Source: Apostichopus japonicus
Taxonomy: Eukaryota; Echinodermata; Holothuroidea; Aspidochirotida; Stichopodidae
DNA: 64,000 bases
Direction: 5' to 3'
NCBI RefSeq assembly: GCF_037975245.1
Contig: NC_092565.1
Span: 22,833,499 to 22,897,498, forward strand
Shown: positions 1 through 53,800 of the stretch, in pieces
Position numbering within the stretch: position 1 is the first letter of the stretch
Layout: the number at the start of each line of letters is the position of its first letter
Position numbers and translations under genes: made by a program
The notes under the pieces: model-generated
What the model was told of the DNA's origin: nothing
The model's input: the letters and a program-made list of their open reading frames with translations, nothing else
The model's database searches: none

Positions 1-39941
<39,941 letters not shown>

Positions 39942-40728
39942 CAAAGTCTGGTGTTCGTACATTTGCACTTCCCTTTGCTTTGCCCCACAACCTTCATAAC
40001 CACCTCATCCCCCCCCCCCAACCCCTTTATCTGAACCTTATCTTTGTCTTGTGGCAAGTCCAAGTCGCAGCAAAATGCTGCAGTTTTTTAATGGCACAGC
40101 AGACAACTCCAGAAGAAAACCAAGTCATAAAGTTATAAAGACTTTTTTCGAGATCCAGTTGGAAGAAAGCTGCGTATCCTGAATTTACTAGACGACGCCG
40201 TAAAATTAAAGTTTGTAAACCTTACTGGTGTTTTCACGATACAGTACTCTTGATGATGTTGGTTCTTTTACTCATTCATTAAATTGTTTCATTATCTATT
40301 TCTTTTTTAAGATAAAAAGTTTTTTTGAGTTCAAATTAATCTTAAAAGTATTAAATCTTGGCTGCCATTTTGTAAGGACAGTGGAGCTGTTTTTTTATCT
40401 GACAATCCATCTGTCTTTAAAGAAATAATCTAGATGTGGTATTAAGGTGATTGTCTTAAAGACAAGGACTTGAAGATGATGTCCCTTTCGACAATTCAGA
40501 CAACAGCCAAAGAATGATTTGTTTATTCGTATTTGAAATCTTCAGGTCCATCTGAACAGATATTCATATTCTCTTTACTATCATTAAATATCTCTCTTTT
40601 AGTGTGTGTGTGGGGGGGGGGGGGGAGGGGAGGCAACATCAGTATTTGATCTGATAAAATGATTTTAAGGTGATTTGCACAACACATTTGCCCTAGGTTG
40701 GTGTCATTTTCAAAATAACAAAAGAAAG

Positions 40729-40898
40729 ATTTTTAATCTTGCCACGCTTACAAAGAGCATAGTAAAAAGGAAATTGAGGTAGACTAAAGTTTACAAAGTA
40801 AGATTTTCAATCTTGCCATGCTTACAAAGAGCATAGTAAAACGAAATTGAGGTAGGCTTCAATTTACAAAGAAAGATTAACAATCTTGCCACGTTAAG
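40729..40898. repeat. Tandem repeat, about 70-bp unit, 2.4 copies
   Basis: Copies share aatcttgccacgcttacaaa and gagcatagtaaaa, followed by attgaggtag. The third copy is partial. Confidence 0.85.
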
Positions 40899-41105
40899 AA
40901 AGAACAACTCCAATTTCTTTTTTTTTTGGTGTGTAAGGGAGTAAAACAATAATTGTGTCCATTGCTTTACAGTACATATCTGCAAAATTTTTATTTTATT
41001 TTTTCTTAATTTTTGTTGGTGGGGGGGGAGCTCAAGTATCATTTTTGAAGATGTTACATTGCATTTAGGTACTTTTCCATTAGATATTAAACAATGGCAT
41101 TGTCT

Positions 41106-41138
<33 letters not shown>

Positions 41139-44100
41139 GCACACAAAACTTTTAAGGAAAAAAAATTAGGAAAATTCTAAGAGAAAGAATGATTAATATT
41201 GGTGGGGTAGAAAGAAGGATGGTTCATTTGTTAAATTAAAAGAAAAGAATTGGCTTGTAAACCGATGCTAAATGAAAGGTATACGTATACCTAGATGGCA
41301 AAACAGAAACTTTAGCATCGATATTAAATTTTGAAAACATTTTTGCTTAGTTTAAGAACCATTTTATGATAGGTCAGTTTGAGAATCAAAAAAAAAATCG
41401 TTTTTCTCTCCTTTTCAATTGCCGAGATTTTAAGTAGTGGAAAGATTAGAAATATATGTTTTTTTCTTAAAGTCATACGTTAATCGAATGACGGATTTGC
41501 AATATTTAAAAAATAAAACTTTTTCCTGTCGCTTCATGAGGTCATTCCAAATCTTCTCAGAGCTCAATGAATCTTATAGAACAAGAAAATCAAATCAAAG
41601 TGGTACTGTCCTCAAAGGACCCATCTCAAACCTCTGCATCTCGATATAAACGAAATCTGTATATTTAGACCATTTTTTCCTTCACATCAGTATTCTAGCG
41701 TGTAATTATTGAAAACTTTGAATGTGTTTTTTTTTTCCTTCTCATTTTCCCCCCCTCCCGTCTCGTGTCCGACATCTCTCGTTTATAACCAAGTTTTTGT
41801 GGTATTTTCCGGGGGAGGGGGGGGCATTGGGTCTTTCCTGTCTTGTTGCAGTGAAGGGATTTTGATTTTTCTTGAGGAAATAATTAATCCAGTTCTGATG
41901 TACTAGTATTTTGTTAGGGTTTTCTGGGAAAGAATTTTTTTGTTTCAAGTTGATCCAATTTGGAAGAAATGAGAGAGACTTGTATTGGAAAAGGCAAGGG
42001 ATTCACGGAAATAGCCGTTTAGTTCCGTTTGGTTGCCTGCTCCTTGCAAACAGAGTCCTTTTTCACTTACCGATAAAAAGAAAAACACACCATTGGATTT
42101 GATTATCTGTACAGTAGTTTAAATATTCAACTTGTATGTGAATTTATTTCTGTTCAGAGAGGGAGCCTCATTAATAAAGACAACTTTTGGCATGAGATAG
42201 TGGGGGGGGGGGGGGGTGGGGGGAAGCAATCAACACTTTGACTTTCAAATGGTCCAACTGAAGTTTTTGTATGCATCTCATCTAACATTTATGAACCACA
42301 CCACACCATCTGTATAATAAGATAATTTTGATAGAAGTTGGATGTTTTTGACTCATGGAAAGGTAAAATCTCCTTTGCACGTTGACCTTACTCCCTTAAA
42401 AGCAGTCACTCATATAAACTTCTAAATATTGGAGCAACCACTGATAGTATCAAACCTCTGTCTAAATTGTTTGGGTTTTTTTTTCCTTGTTAACTTGCGA
42501 TCTGTTGCAGCGTCTATAATCTATTAAAGTGTAAAGCTTGTATCAGTAGATAAACTTGAATGTGTCAGAAAACATGTATAGGGTTAGGATGTCTGCACCA
42601 ACACGGAAACTACTTTTAAGTAACTTTTTAGCTTGAAGATGAAACTTGTTAGATGATGACCTTTGAACCCTGCAGAGAAAGTTTATAGGTGGTTTTTATT
42701 CATCGACAGTTTCTAGAGTGATTCTGTTACTGTTAAAGAAAATTATCTTGCACTGTTTCATGTAAATTGCAAAACGATAGTATGGAAGGGGGGGGGGTTT
42801 AGAAAATTTGACCATGCAGGGCAGAAATTTTTTGCAAACTTTTTAACCTTTGTCAAAAATCAAATTACTTCATTTAATTGTCGATTAAATAGATATTTGA
42901 ATCAGGTGATTGTTAAAGAGGAGAAACTTAAAGCAGGTGGAAAATACTTCATTATTTATTGTTCGTTTAAAAAGGCGCCCAAGAAGTCGAATTTTGTCGT
43001 TTTCACCCTCACCCTGTTGGTAATATTTACCAGAAGCAGTGATAATTTTTTTTTTCAGCATTTGACGTCCTACTTTAGTTACTCATTAAAATAATAATAA
43101 CAAGTGTCCTTTATGAAATACCCAATTATCATGAATATTATGCTCGCACTTTTTAGAGAAAAGTTGGAGAGAAAAAAAACCCATAAAGAATGAAATGTAC
43201 ATAGCTTTGTAGATAGTTGTAAATTGCACTTTTCCTCTGCTTTGTTTTGTAATGTCCTGTCCAGAGGTGTTTTTGTCGCCCCCCTCCCCCCCACTCTCTC
43301 ATTTTGTTCCTTTTTGGTGGGAAGGGGGAGAGAGATGTGGAGAGTTGATGACGTTGTGATCCTGTCAAATTTTAGTAGACACACATTCTTTGTTGATCGA
43401 TATTAAGGCTAAGATCCAGTTGGCATTCGTTTCGCTAAAGGGAAGGTAGTCTCTGCTCATGTTGCACCACATAAGATACACATAGATTTCCCCATGCAGT
43501 CTGGAAAAATGGAAATAGTATCTTTAAAGTCTTTAGTCTGGTGAAATGAGGAAACACTCGATGTGAACATATCTGAGATAAATAATTTGCAAGATGTTTT
43601 CTTAATGATGTATGCTTGTGTGGATGGATGATGCAGGCAACTTTCTAGAGTAAATCATATGCATTAGTAATGCTCTGTGAGGTGGGAAAGTTTCTGGTTT
43701 TGTAAGAGGCTTGCCAAAATTTTACTTGTTTTTCTGTATTTTGCCCATTTTTTTTCTTGGCATAATTCTCCTGGACTCGTAAATCAAAATAGTACTATTC
43801 AGTAAGTTTCGTAGAAAATAGTCGAAAGTGATGAGACTACTTCTTTCCACTTGTTGCAAGTAAAGTTAAAGATTTACGTATATCGACGCATATCAATCGA
43901 AAGCTTTGAACGCTTTTGTTTTATCATAACATGTTTAAAAACTTCTGAGATTCTTTAATATCCAGTTTTATCAAACAAAATTAAGGCATCTCCCTTCATT
44001 CTAGCCAGCAATTTGCTGGCGAGATGCCAAGTGATTATTACCCTTGGGTTCAAAGGGACAACAACAAGAAAATTGGTCAAGTTTTGTCATTTCTATCAAT

Positions 44101-46043
44101 TTTTCAATAAAGGTATTTTTTAAGATCACTGTTAGCAAGTAGTATAAAGATGGAAAGGAGGAGGGAAAAAGATAATAAAGACTAACATTTATTTTTCACG
44201 ATGAAAATTTATGAATTATAGTGTTAAGATATAATTGTATATACATATATTCTTCTGCCAATATAACCGGAAATCGGTCGAAAATATCGTTTTTAATTTG
44301 AAGGGGACTGCGTCAGTACAAAAGCACTTTTATTGTTAAATATAATCAAGAGTGCAGTGACATGGTTAATCTAGTCCACTGGTTATTCTGTACATATGTG
44401 TTTGCCCATTTGTGAAGTAAAAACTCCCCCCCTCCCCTAAAATTTTATCAAATATGAGAATAATTTTTGGGGTCGATACTTTTAAAACAGAAAGGTGGGG
44501 TAAGGGACGTGGGGTGATGGGGTAGGAAACCATTTGAAAATGTATCAGTGATAAGGACTTGAAAGAAACCTAAAAGCAAAGCAAATTTAGTCGAGACGAG
44601 AGAAGATTGTCAGTGGCGCTATCAGTGGAAGGAGAGGTTTACAAATTTTTGCTTGAGAATATTAATTGCTCAAGAATTTACTCAGAAAAATGTTTTGATC
44701 TTCATTATACATTTACCTACCTTCGAGAGTATTTTTTAAGATTTGCACAATCTCGACTTGTGTGATTTGGTTGACATTTTTGTGAGTTGCATAGATTCAT
44801 CCAAACAGTTTTATAAACGTCTAGAGTGTCCTGTAAAAAAAAACTGTGATTGGCTCTCGGAAAATCTTGTGACTTTATCGTTGTCAGTTCGGTGAATGCT
44901 CTTCTTTCTTTAATTTGAATTGTTTTCAACAGGAGTAATTGATAATAGTAATTAATAAATAACGAATGGATGATAATACTACAGCGTGCAATTTGTTTAC
45001 TGCCAAGGGGTTGCAAACGTCTTAAAAGTGTAAAATGAAAAGTACCGGTTCTCACGTTTGTCAACAATAACGACTGTTTTTATGACCAAAACCAACAAAA
45101 AAACAGCACTGCATTATTAGGTTAAAAATTTGGTTGTTGGGCATTAGTTTTATTTAAGATAAATGTGTCAGTTGCTCATTGAAAGCAACAAAATAAAATT
45201 TAAAAATTTAGCAGAAGCATTATTTGAAAATACCTCTCATATTGCCAGATCTGCCGACATCAAATCCATCTCAGCCAGCCAAAGATGTAGAAGCGATCGA
45301 TAGAATGCATTAGGCGTGCTGAGACATGTTAGCTTCTCAATAGTTGGAGATAAAGAAAAAGGCTAGGGTGAAGGCTTGAAGCTATTTGCCTCAACTTTGA
45401 ATGATAATTCCTTAGTTTGTGAGAATAATATCTTCAGATAAGAAGATTTTTGTTGGAAATGAGCAGATCACACGGACCACCCTTTTCATATTCCACCAGA
45501 GAGTTCTCGTTATTACTGTACCTCCTCCCTTATCCCCCCCCCTCCTCCAACCATTCTCGCCCTTATCCCCACAGCGCATTGAGAAATGTATTGCTGCATG
45601 CCTTCAATTGCCAAATACAATTGCCATAAATGTCTAGCATGATTTGTGTAGTAATTATTGAATATTTTGTGGTTGTCTTCTCTATCTCCCTCTCACCTTT
45701 TTCCTTTTTTTTTTTTTTAATTTTTTGTTATTCGTGAAATGTTTAATATGCAAGTAAATGTGAAATGACCCACAGTGAGAGCCGTTTGGCTTCAGATATA
45801 CAAGTTACATAAAGTTATGCACGTATTTAAGTATAGATCATTATATTTTAAAGAAAGAGATTATGGTAGTGGATATTTTTGTCCTGTATGATTTTCATCA
45901 ATGGGTATTAGAAATTTCTGTTTTTTATTGAGGTAGATTTTAGTTCTTTGAAATATTTCTCTAACATACAAGATTTGTCCACAACTTGTGTTTCTTTAAT
46001 TATTAAATGTTTCATGTGCAAGCATTTGTAGAATTCATCTGAC

Positions 46044-46206
46044 CTGTGATTGGTTAATTGCATCTACCAAAGGGAATGAAATTAGCATAATGTACTGTGG
46101 TTGGTTCATTGCATCTACCAAAATGATTAATTATCATATCACTGCGATTGGTTGATGGCAATCTACTGTAGGGACTGCAATAATCCTATCAATGTGATTG
46201 GTTTAT
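46044..46206. repeat. Degenerate repeat, about 55-60-bp unit, 3-4 copies
   Basis: Copies share tgtgattggttnattg and gcatctaccaaa. The third and fourth copies are strongly diverged. Confidence 0.6.
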
Positions 46207-48156
46207 AGTAGGTCCCTTGCACTCTTACAATTTGGAGTAATTCATTGCTGAATTAGAGCATTGCCGACAGCATTGCATCAAGTATGGAGTTTTAAATCTG
46301 TCTCGCTTCTGGGCCTATTGGTTTAGATCATGCGTAGTATCTCTTCTCCTTGCGAGGGACTCGTGATACACATTTGATGTACAACATGGTCATGTTCACA
46401 CAGTAAACAGTCTCGATTCAAGGGGACTGGGGTTGTAGACTGTGTTGGAGAATCTTAGGTGACTTTCCTTAGAAAGTGACTCACCATATAAGAGGAGGCT
46501 TCTGATTGGATTAGAGGTTTACCTACTTGCGGAACCCACATGGCCACATGTAGCAAAATCACAAAAAAACAGGTCTGAGAGAATGAATCCGATCGGAGAA
46601 GTGAAAGAAGACCATTCATTCAAGTAGGATGTACAACGATACGTCAATTAAATTAACTTGAGGGATTTAAAACCTCACGATTTGACCCATACTCCCAGCA
46701 TCTGTACCTTGAACGTAATTCACTGAGTGGTGCTGGAATTGGTTAAGATATGTCTTATTTGTTATTATTATGTTATGATTATGCATCACCACGTAGAACA
46801 CAATAATTCTAGAATGTTTTGGGTATTTTGTTTCATCCTTGTTTTAGAAAACAATTCTCCCTATGGAGTTTCCTTGCATGACATTACTTTTTGTGGGAAT
46901 TTCCCCCTTTGGCTTCTATCAAGATTTCTTCATATTTCATCCTGCCAGTCCCGTTATGACTGCTCTTTAGGAGTTTTGATTGGCCCGTAACCATCTCCAG
47001 GGTATTTGAGAGCCAGCGTGTATGGTGGTTTGTGTTCTATTCATAGCTTTTAACATTTACTGCTGCAGTGCGTGAGAGGGGGGCACGTCTGGTCTGGGGG
47101 AATCTTCACACGATAGTAAGGACCACTCGTAGATGCCGCCAGGAGACGAGAAAGTACAATGTCGTAAATATAAGCACAAAAATTTTATATTTTATCAGAA
47201 AAAGTACTCCATACATTCTCTACTTTTTTCTTTTCTTTTTTTTCTTCTTTTTTTTTCATTAGGTTTTTCAAAGAAAACAAAAAACATAAATTCTATGTTT
47301 TTATTGATAAAGCCAATCAAAACTTGTTTTGTGTGTGTAAAATGCAGTGCAAAGACTTTTTTTTCCTCCTTTTTGTTAACTTTTTTTCTTAAATTCTGAA
47401 CTAATTTTCTGGGATTTTTTTTTGTAGGTGGGTGACTGTTTTTTTTAAAGAGTGGTCTTGTATATTTTCAAGAATATAAAACAGTGTATAACAGAAGGGG
47501 AGTTGGGGTGAGGGGGTGGGAGGGGGAGAGAACTTCTATGTATAGGAACAAAGATTGTTATTTCTCACATTGTAAAACCTTAGAGAAATGTTTCATATAT
47601 ATTATTATTATTATTTTTCTTGGGTTCTAAGTGAAATTGTATGATATTAGTGTACTGTGTACTATTTTGAGCAGTTCGTTTCATATTTTATATCCGTTTG
47701 AAGACGAAAAGACAAAAAAAAAAAAAAATTGGCTCACTTCAGTATTTGCATTTCCTTATCTGTTTTTCATAACAAAGAAAAAAAATAAAGGATTTATATT
47801 TGAAATTATATAAACAAATTTAATGATATTCTCATCAAATTTACATGAAAAAGCGACAAATGTGACGGGGACTCGTTTTTATTTTTTTCGATATGATTTT
47901 TATTTTTTTTTGGTTGTGCACTTTATAACTGTTGACACAAACAAACCCCTTTTTTTTATTGTAAATAGAAAAAATTCTCAAGAAAGGATGTGATCATATA
48001 TACACAAACAAATCCTATCAAAAAACTGTTGGTTTTATGTTTCCTTACATGTGGTTTTGGTTTTTATTTTGTATTTTTTTTTTGATGCATACAAAAAAAA
48101 AGGTTATGATGGTAAACAGTACAAGGAATTATTGTGAAGCTAGATGTATAAACAGT

Positions 48157-48216
48157 GCCTATGGAGTTTGTTAAGGAGTTTGTTATGGAGTTTGTTAAGG
48201 AGTTTGTTATGGAGTT
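48157..48216. repeat. Short tandem repeat, 15-bp unit, 4 copies
   Basis: The motif ggagtttgttaa/atg recurs four times, with alternating aagg and atgg at the joint. Confidence 0.9.
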
Positions 48217-49665
48217 GAAGAAAGTTTCAAATTCGCATGAACAGCCGACAGGGTGGATGTCACATTTAATGTAGCCTTTTGTCGTCATGGAAACATATGT
48301 TACACTGATTTATTTCTCATTATCCTTATGACTGAGATTATATTGCAGTTTATAATCCCCAGCAGGGGTACTCTTGATACCTCATTGGATGTAACACCGT
48401 CATGATCAAACATTACAGGACCCCCTCCTCCCCCCCCTCTCTGCCACCCCACCCACATATTGTCGTCTTGGCTGACAAATTTCTTACAAAACAAATCCAG
48501 TGATCTTTAATATCATGTCATAACATCAGAGTAATTCTAATTAATATTCCTCTCAGCCCCTCTGTTTTCATTTGGCAAAGAATTAATACTTTCTCCATCA
48601 TTAGTACACTTCTTTTATAATATAATATATTGTGATTATTATTATTGTTTTGAAAATTGTGTGTGAGGAGGAAGTTTTTCTTCTGTTATGTTAAGCAAAG
48701 CTGTAACTGTTAAGTTTAATGTCACCTTGACCGATGACAGTAGAGAGATTGTTTTCTCACTTTTAGGGTAGATTCTCATCGGTCAGTGGTTGTGGCTAAA
48801 TTCCAAGAAGAGAGAGGTTAATGAAACACAATATGATGCAATGATTTTGCTCTCCCCACTAGAATGAATAGAATATGCTGTTTGTTACTATTTGTTGGCA
48901 CAATCGCATACATATACCAATTTTCCATTCGTACCAACTTTTGTTACGTTTTCATACGCAATAAAGTTGGTAGATATTATTAGCGACGAACGACTTGGAG
49001 CGTGAGAGTATGGAATTGTAGAGTTTGTTAACCTTGTTTGCCAGCCACTTTGATTGGTTACACTCATGAATTAACAGCAATGCAATAGGAATCCATAGCA
49101 GCGAGTAAATGTTACCTCAAGTGCAACCTCACTTAGTTCTTGTTTCTTATCACGATACAAAGAATTATTCATTCTTGGCATTGATTGATATTCTGCGAAA
49201 GAAACTTGTATCAATTGTATTTTTAAAACTCTCTTTCTTCTTAGTAAACCTTTAGTGATGTGCATTTGTTTTATCTGATCACACTTTTAATTTAGCTGAG
49301 CAATTAATGTCATGAGAAAATTTAACGGAAAATGAGTAACTTAAACTTAAACACCCCCCCCTCCCACCTTATGAACACAAGGGTGTTTGTTACCAGGGCG
49401 CAAATGTACCTAGGTGTATTATGTGTGTTATGTGATTTATAAAATAACAAAAAGTACTTGGGTTTAATATTTTGTAGCTTTGTAGGTTTATTTGTGATTT
49501 GGAAAATCCTTTCTCATTTGATTTGTTATTATCTTCATAATTGTCAAATCTTAACCAACTTGATTTATTCCTACTCGTTATGAATATCAGAATATTATTA
49601 TTATTATTATGATCATGATTATTATTGAATATTGTAAATTTATAAAAGGGAAGGGCACGATATTA

Positions 49666-49671
49666 AATAAA
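49666..49671 (+). promoter_or_regulatory. Candidate polyadenylation signal for GRK
   Basis: AATAAA lies in an AT-rich stretch followed by an A8 run and T-rich DNA. It is the last clear plus-strand signal before the convergent olfactomedin gene. Confidence 0.3.
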
Positions 49672-50070
49672 TATAAAAAAAACTCTTGACCTCGACACAT
49701 TTTTGTGTTTACTTTTTTTTTGGACCTGATTCGATATGGCCTTGTGACTGTGATTCATGTTTCTGCTTAATTTCTGGCCTATTGCTTTGATTTGACCTCT
49801 TGACCTGACCTCTAGTCATGGTTAATTTGAATGTGTTGCCTTTTGCTTTTATTCGATTTCATGTGTTAAGGGGGGTATATGTACATATCATTTATCAGGA
49901 AAGGAGAATGAAAAGAGTAAGCATTTCTCAATCTACGTCTACGTAGCCTGTACTGGGATACCGTTTATTTTCTACAGAACTCCTTCAAATCCATGCAATT
50001 AACTTCATTCATATAAACTTACTAACAAATGGATTACGTTTTAACCTTACTAATAACAAAACATAAAATT

Positions 50071-50076
50071 TATTTC
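50071..50076 (-). promoter_or_regulatory. Polyadenylation signal of the olfactomedin gene
   Basis: TTTATT on the plus strand is AATAAA for the minus-strand transcript. It lies about 115 bp after the stop codon at 50190, a usual distance. Confidence 0.5.
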
Positions 50077-50189
50077 CCGACGAAAAATCTTCGTTTTTCC
50101 AAAGGTAACAGAAAATCATACCGACAATATTGGTGACATCATGTTTTTACTCTTGCTTAATGGCGGGAAAGTAAACGCTGTTAGAATCG

Positions 50190-50835
50190 TTACCCTTTGA
50201 ATAGGATTTGATAAACGACCAGATGACCGTTGTCCCAACCATATAACTTCTGATCGTATGGGTTGTAGGAGAGGGCAAACGTGGCCCAGTATTTACTGTC
50301 AATCGGGACATACGTGAAGGACTCGATTGATGTCTTTGTGTCGAAGTAGTAATTAATCAGATCGGTATGAGTTCTGAAGCCATTGGTACAGTGTAAGACC
50401 TGGCAGATGACGAAACAATTCCCTTGTCTGGATTTGGCGACACTAGTAACCCAAGTGTCGGTAGAAAGTAGAGTGTCGGGGTCCAATTTACTAATGCTAA
50501 TAACCCCATCTGTGGAGGAGGTAGTGAAAATGACCCACAGACCGCTTTCATCGACAGCGAAGTCGATATCCGAGTAGGCACCTGAGAGGTAAGCGCCCTG
50601 GTTCTCCACAATGGTGGTTGGTGGGAGCGGGGACTTCTTGCTGCGCTGCTCGGCTATGTCATATCGGGCAATGTCACGGCTTCTGAGGACGTTATAGTAT
50701 AGAGAGCCATTGTATGCAACCATTCCGCTTCCTTGTGCGTAATCAGGGAGTGTGATTCCGCGTTCCATGACTCCAAGTTGAAGATCTCTCATAGAGGCGT
50801 AGACGTTAACGATATTTTGGTAAAAACTGTATGAA
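50190..50835 (-). CDS. Olfactomedin gene exon 6: most of the OLF propeller
   Basis: This last exon encodes about 214 residues, then a stop. Recognisable OLF blocks are GSGMVAYNGSLYYN, SDIDFAVDESGLWVIF, TWVTSVAKS, FVICQVLHC, YFDTKT and the terminal YNPYDQKLYGWDNGHLVVYQ. The Asp residues of SDID and the WDNG turn belong to the five-bladed propeller and its cation site. The Cys in FVIC or VLHC is the expected partner of the Cys at the domain start. Two acceptors nine bases apart (exon ending at 50835 or 50826) keep the frame. I chose the longer exon. Confidence 0.93.
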
Positions 50836-53800
50836 CTGTGTTCGAAAGAGGGGGGAAACGGTTAAAAGAGGTCAAAGATTCATGGAGAGAAAATATATCT
50901 GTTAGTCAGTAACACAAAAGACATGAAAATGATAATCATATCATGATAATAAGATCATGATGAAACAATTCTTGCTAAAACATGCATTTTTTTTGGGGGG
51001 GGGGGGCAATTCTATCAAATAAGGACGAGAGATTCAAACTTAGCTTTTTCTGACAGCTTTCTATTGTCAAAAGCATTATTATTATTATTTTTAAGTTTCA
51101 TGATCAGTGCGAAAATTTACCAGGGATAAAACAATTATGTCATTGTTCTGGAGGGGTGTGTAGTTATATTCAGGGCAAGTGGAGTCACAGCTGTAACAGA
51201 TTCTCACGCTCCTATGATAGTTAGCCCCCGACCAGTTCACACCAGGGACCAGGTCACACCCTACCTGTGGTCGACGCGAAATCAGTTCCCCTAAATGGTC
51301 ATGATAGTTCGCGCACCTAATAAATAATACTGGCTGTTTGTGGTACATACTAAATGAAATTTCTTCAGTATTCTTGTAGAGATTGGTAGTTGGGGATTTG
51401 GAGCCTGCACACTGGCAACGAGCCCGTGTTACCACAACCACCCCTGTCAGTCACAAGTAAGCAATGTCACTCAAGCATATTCCCATTTCTCTTCTAATCA
51501 GGAAGATGTACATCTGCACACAGCCATACACTTTGTATGATGAATGACATTACTAAAGCCAATATTCCCATAGTGCATGATGAATGCTTTACGACTATAC
51601 ATAAAACCAAACCAGGCACACGGGCCTACATACAGTTTATATATCGTACAGAAGAACGCCCCCAGCACTCTCCCCCCTTCGCCACCTATTCGACGTACCA
51701 CCATATAACCCCCAAATACAGTATGAGCGTAATCATACCTCAGAGGTAGAACATAAACCTTTTCGGTGTCCTTAATGGGGTCTCTAAACCATGTCCCCTT
51801 CAGAGTATCTCTCCACTCCTTCATTGTATACGGCGCGGATACGTTGTCCAGTTTGCTACAAGGGTCTGGAATGAAAAAGAAATATCAAGTGACATCCATT
51901 TATGAGTTTTGTGTGACTAATAGATTTCATCTCAAAGGTATAGTATAGTCATTCCATGGCGTAGTGGCGCCGATAGTCGGAGTGGCGTCGATAGTCGAAG
52001 TGGCGTCGATAGTCAATGGCGTCGATAGTCGGAGTGGCGTCGATATTCGTAGTGGCGTCGATAGTCGGAGTGGCGTCGATAGTCGGAGTGGCGTCGATAG
52101 TCGGAGTGGCGCCCTTAGTCAATGGCGTCGATAGTCGGAGTGGCATCGATAGTCGGAGTCAATAGCGTCGATAGTCGGAGTCAATGGCGTCGATAGTCGG
52201 AGTGGCGTCGATATTCAGAGTGGTGTCGATATTCGGAGTGGCGTCGATTGTAGGAATGGCGTCGATAGTCGGAATGACGTCGATAGTCAATGGCGTCGAT
52301 AGTCGGAGTGGCGCCGATAGTCATTGGTGTCAATAGTCGGAGTGGCGCCCTTAGTCAATGGCGTCGATAGTCGGAGTGGTGTGAATACATTATTCCTTAT
52401 CCCAAAACAGACCCCTTGCTTGGGGTGTATCCCCCTGACCCCTTCCCGTCAGGCCTTAGAGTTCCAGCAAGCTGATGCAAGTCAAAACTTCTTTTCCATC
52501 CTATACCCCCCACATACACATTTTAACTGAACCGAGTTTCCCTCCTCCTGCCTCCATTTCCACCCGGGCCATCCCGCCGCTCTATTAAGTAACTGGTCCT
52601 AGCCTAGTTACTCACTGCTGTGCCCTGGCTTATTCCAGTCATAAAAAAATATTGAATCCAATTCTTCTTCATCCGTATGTTTGCAATCTGCCAGGCGTTT
52701 CTTCAGCCCTTGGATCTCCGTCAGTAACTGAGCGGTGTCACTCTCATCCCGTCCTGCAAAGTCTTTTAGCGAACCAGTCATATTACGAACCTAAAAATAA
52801 AGTCAACGAAAGACGAACTAACATTAAGATTTCATATTTACAAGGAGAAAGGAAGAAACGGTTCATAAACGTAACATGGAAGCAAAGTATAAAAATGTGA
52901 TATTTATCTGCTTTCTTGAAAAGAACAGAACATTACCTGCTGAGAATAAATTATAACCTTTGACATGATTTCAATAAAATGCCTTCTTATGATTGGTCAC
53001 CAAATGTGCGAATCACACTGAATATTAAAACTTAGATTGCACTTCATATAATTTTTTCAACGGGGGGGGGGGGAGAAGCAAATTTTAATATATTCATCAA
53101 CTATCCTACTATATATTCATTGGCTTTCCTACTTCATATTCATTACCTCTCATACCTCTCCTACTATATATTCATTGCCTGTCCTACTTCATATTCATTA
53201 CCTCTCATACCTCTCCTACTATATATTCATTGCCTCTCCTACTTCATATTCATTACCTCTCATACTTCTCCTACTATATATTCATTACCTCTTCTACTTC
53301 ATATTCATTACCTCTCATACCTCTCCTACTATATATTCATTGCCTGTCCTACTTCATATTCATTACCTCTCATACCTCTCCTACTATATATTCATTACCT
53401 CTCCTACTTCATATTCATTACCTCTCATACTTCTCCTACTATATATTCATTACCTCTTCTACTTCATATTCATTACCTCTCATACCTCTCCTACTATATA
53501 TTCATTACCTCTCCTACTTCATATTCATTACCTCTCATACCTCTCCTACTATATATTCATTGCCTCTCCTACTTCATATTCATTACCTCTCATACCTCTC
53601 CTACTATATATTCATTGCCTCTCCTACTTCATATTCATTACCTCTCATACCTCTCCTACTATATATTCATTGCCTCTCCTACTTCATATTCATTACCTCT
53701 CATACTTCTCCTACTATATATTCATTACCTCTTCTACTTCATATTCATTACCTCTCATACCTCGCCTACTATATATTCATTGCATCTCCTACTTCATATT

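Larger units (their letters stand above)
39942..49700 (+). other. GRK 3' UTR or downstream intergenic region
   Basis: About 9.7 kb have no convincing coding sequence. They contain many T and G runs, including G14 near 40613, T28 at 41107-41134 and G15 near 42202, and three short repeats listed separately. If the last kinase exon is correct and the signal at 49666 is used, the transcript would have a very long 3' UTR. An earlier polyadenylation site is equally possible. Confidence 0.45.

Noticed and set aside
51949-52146. Minus-strand open frame with a repeating TIDATP hexapeptide
   Set aside because: It lies wholly in the 18-bp array between two well-defined splice sites.
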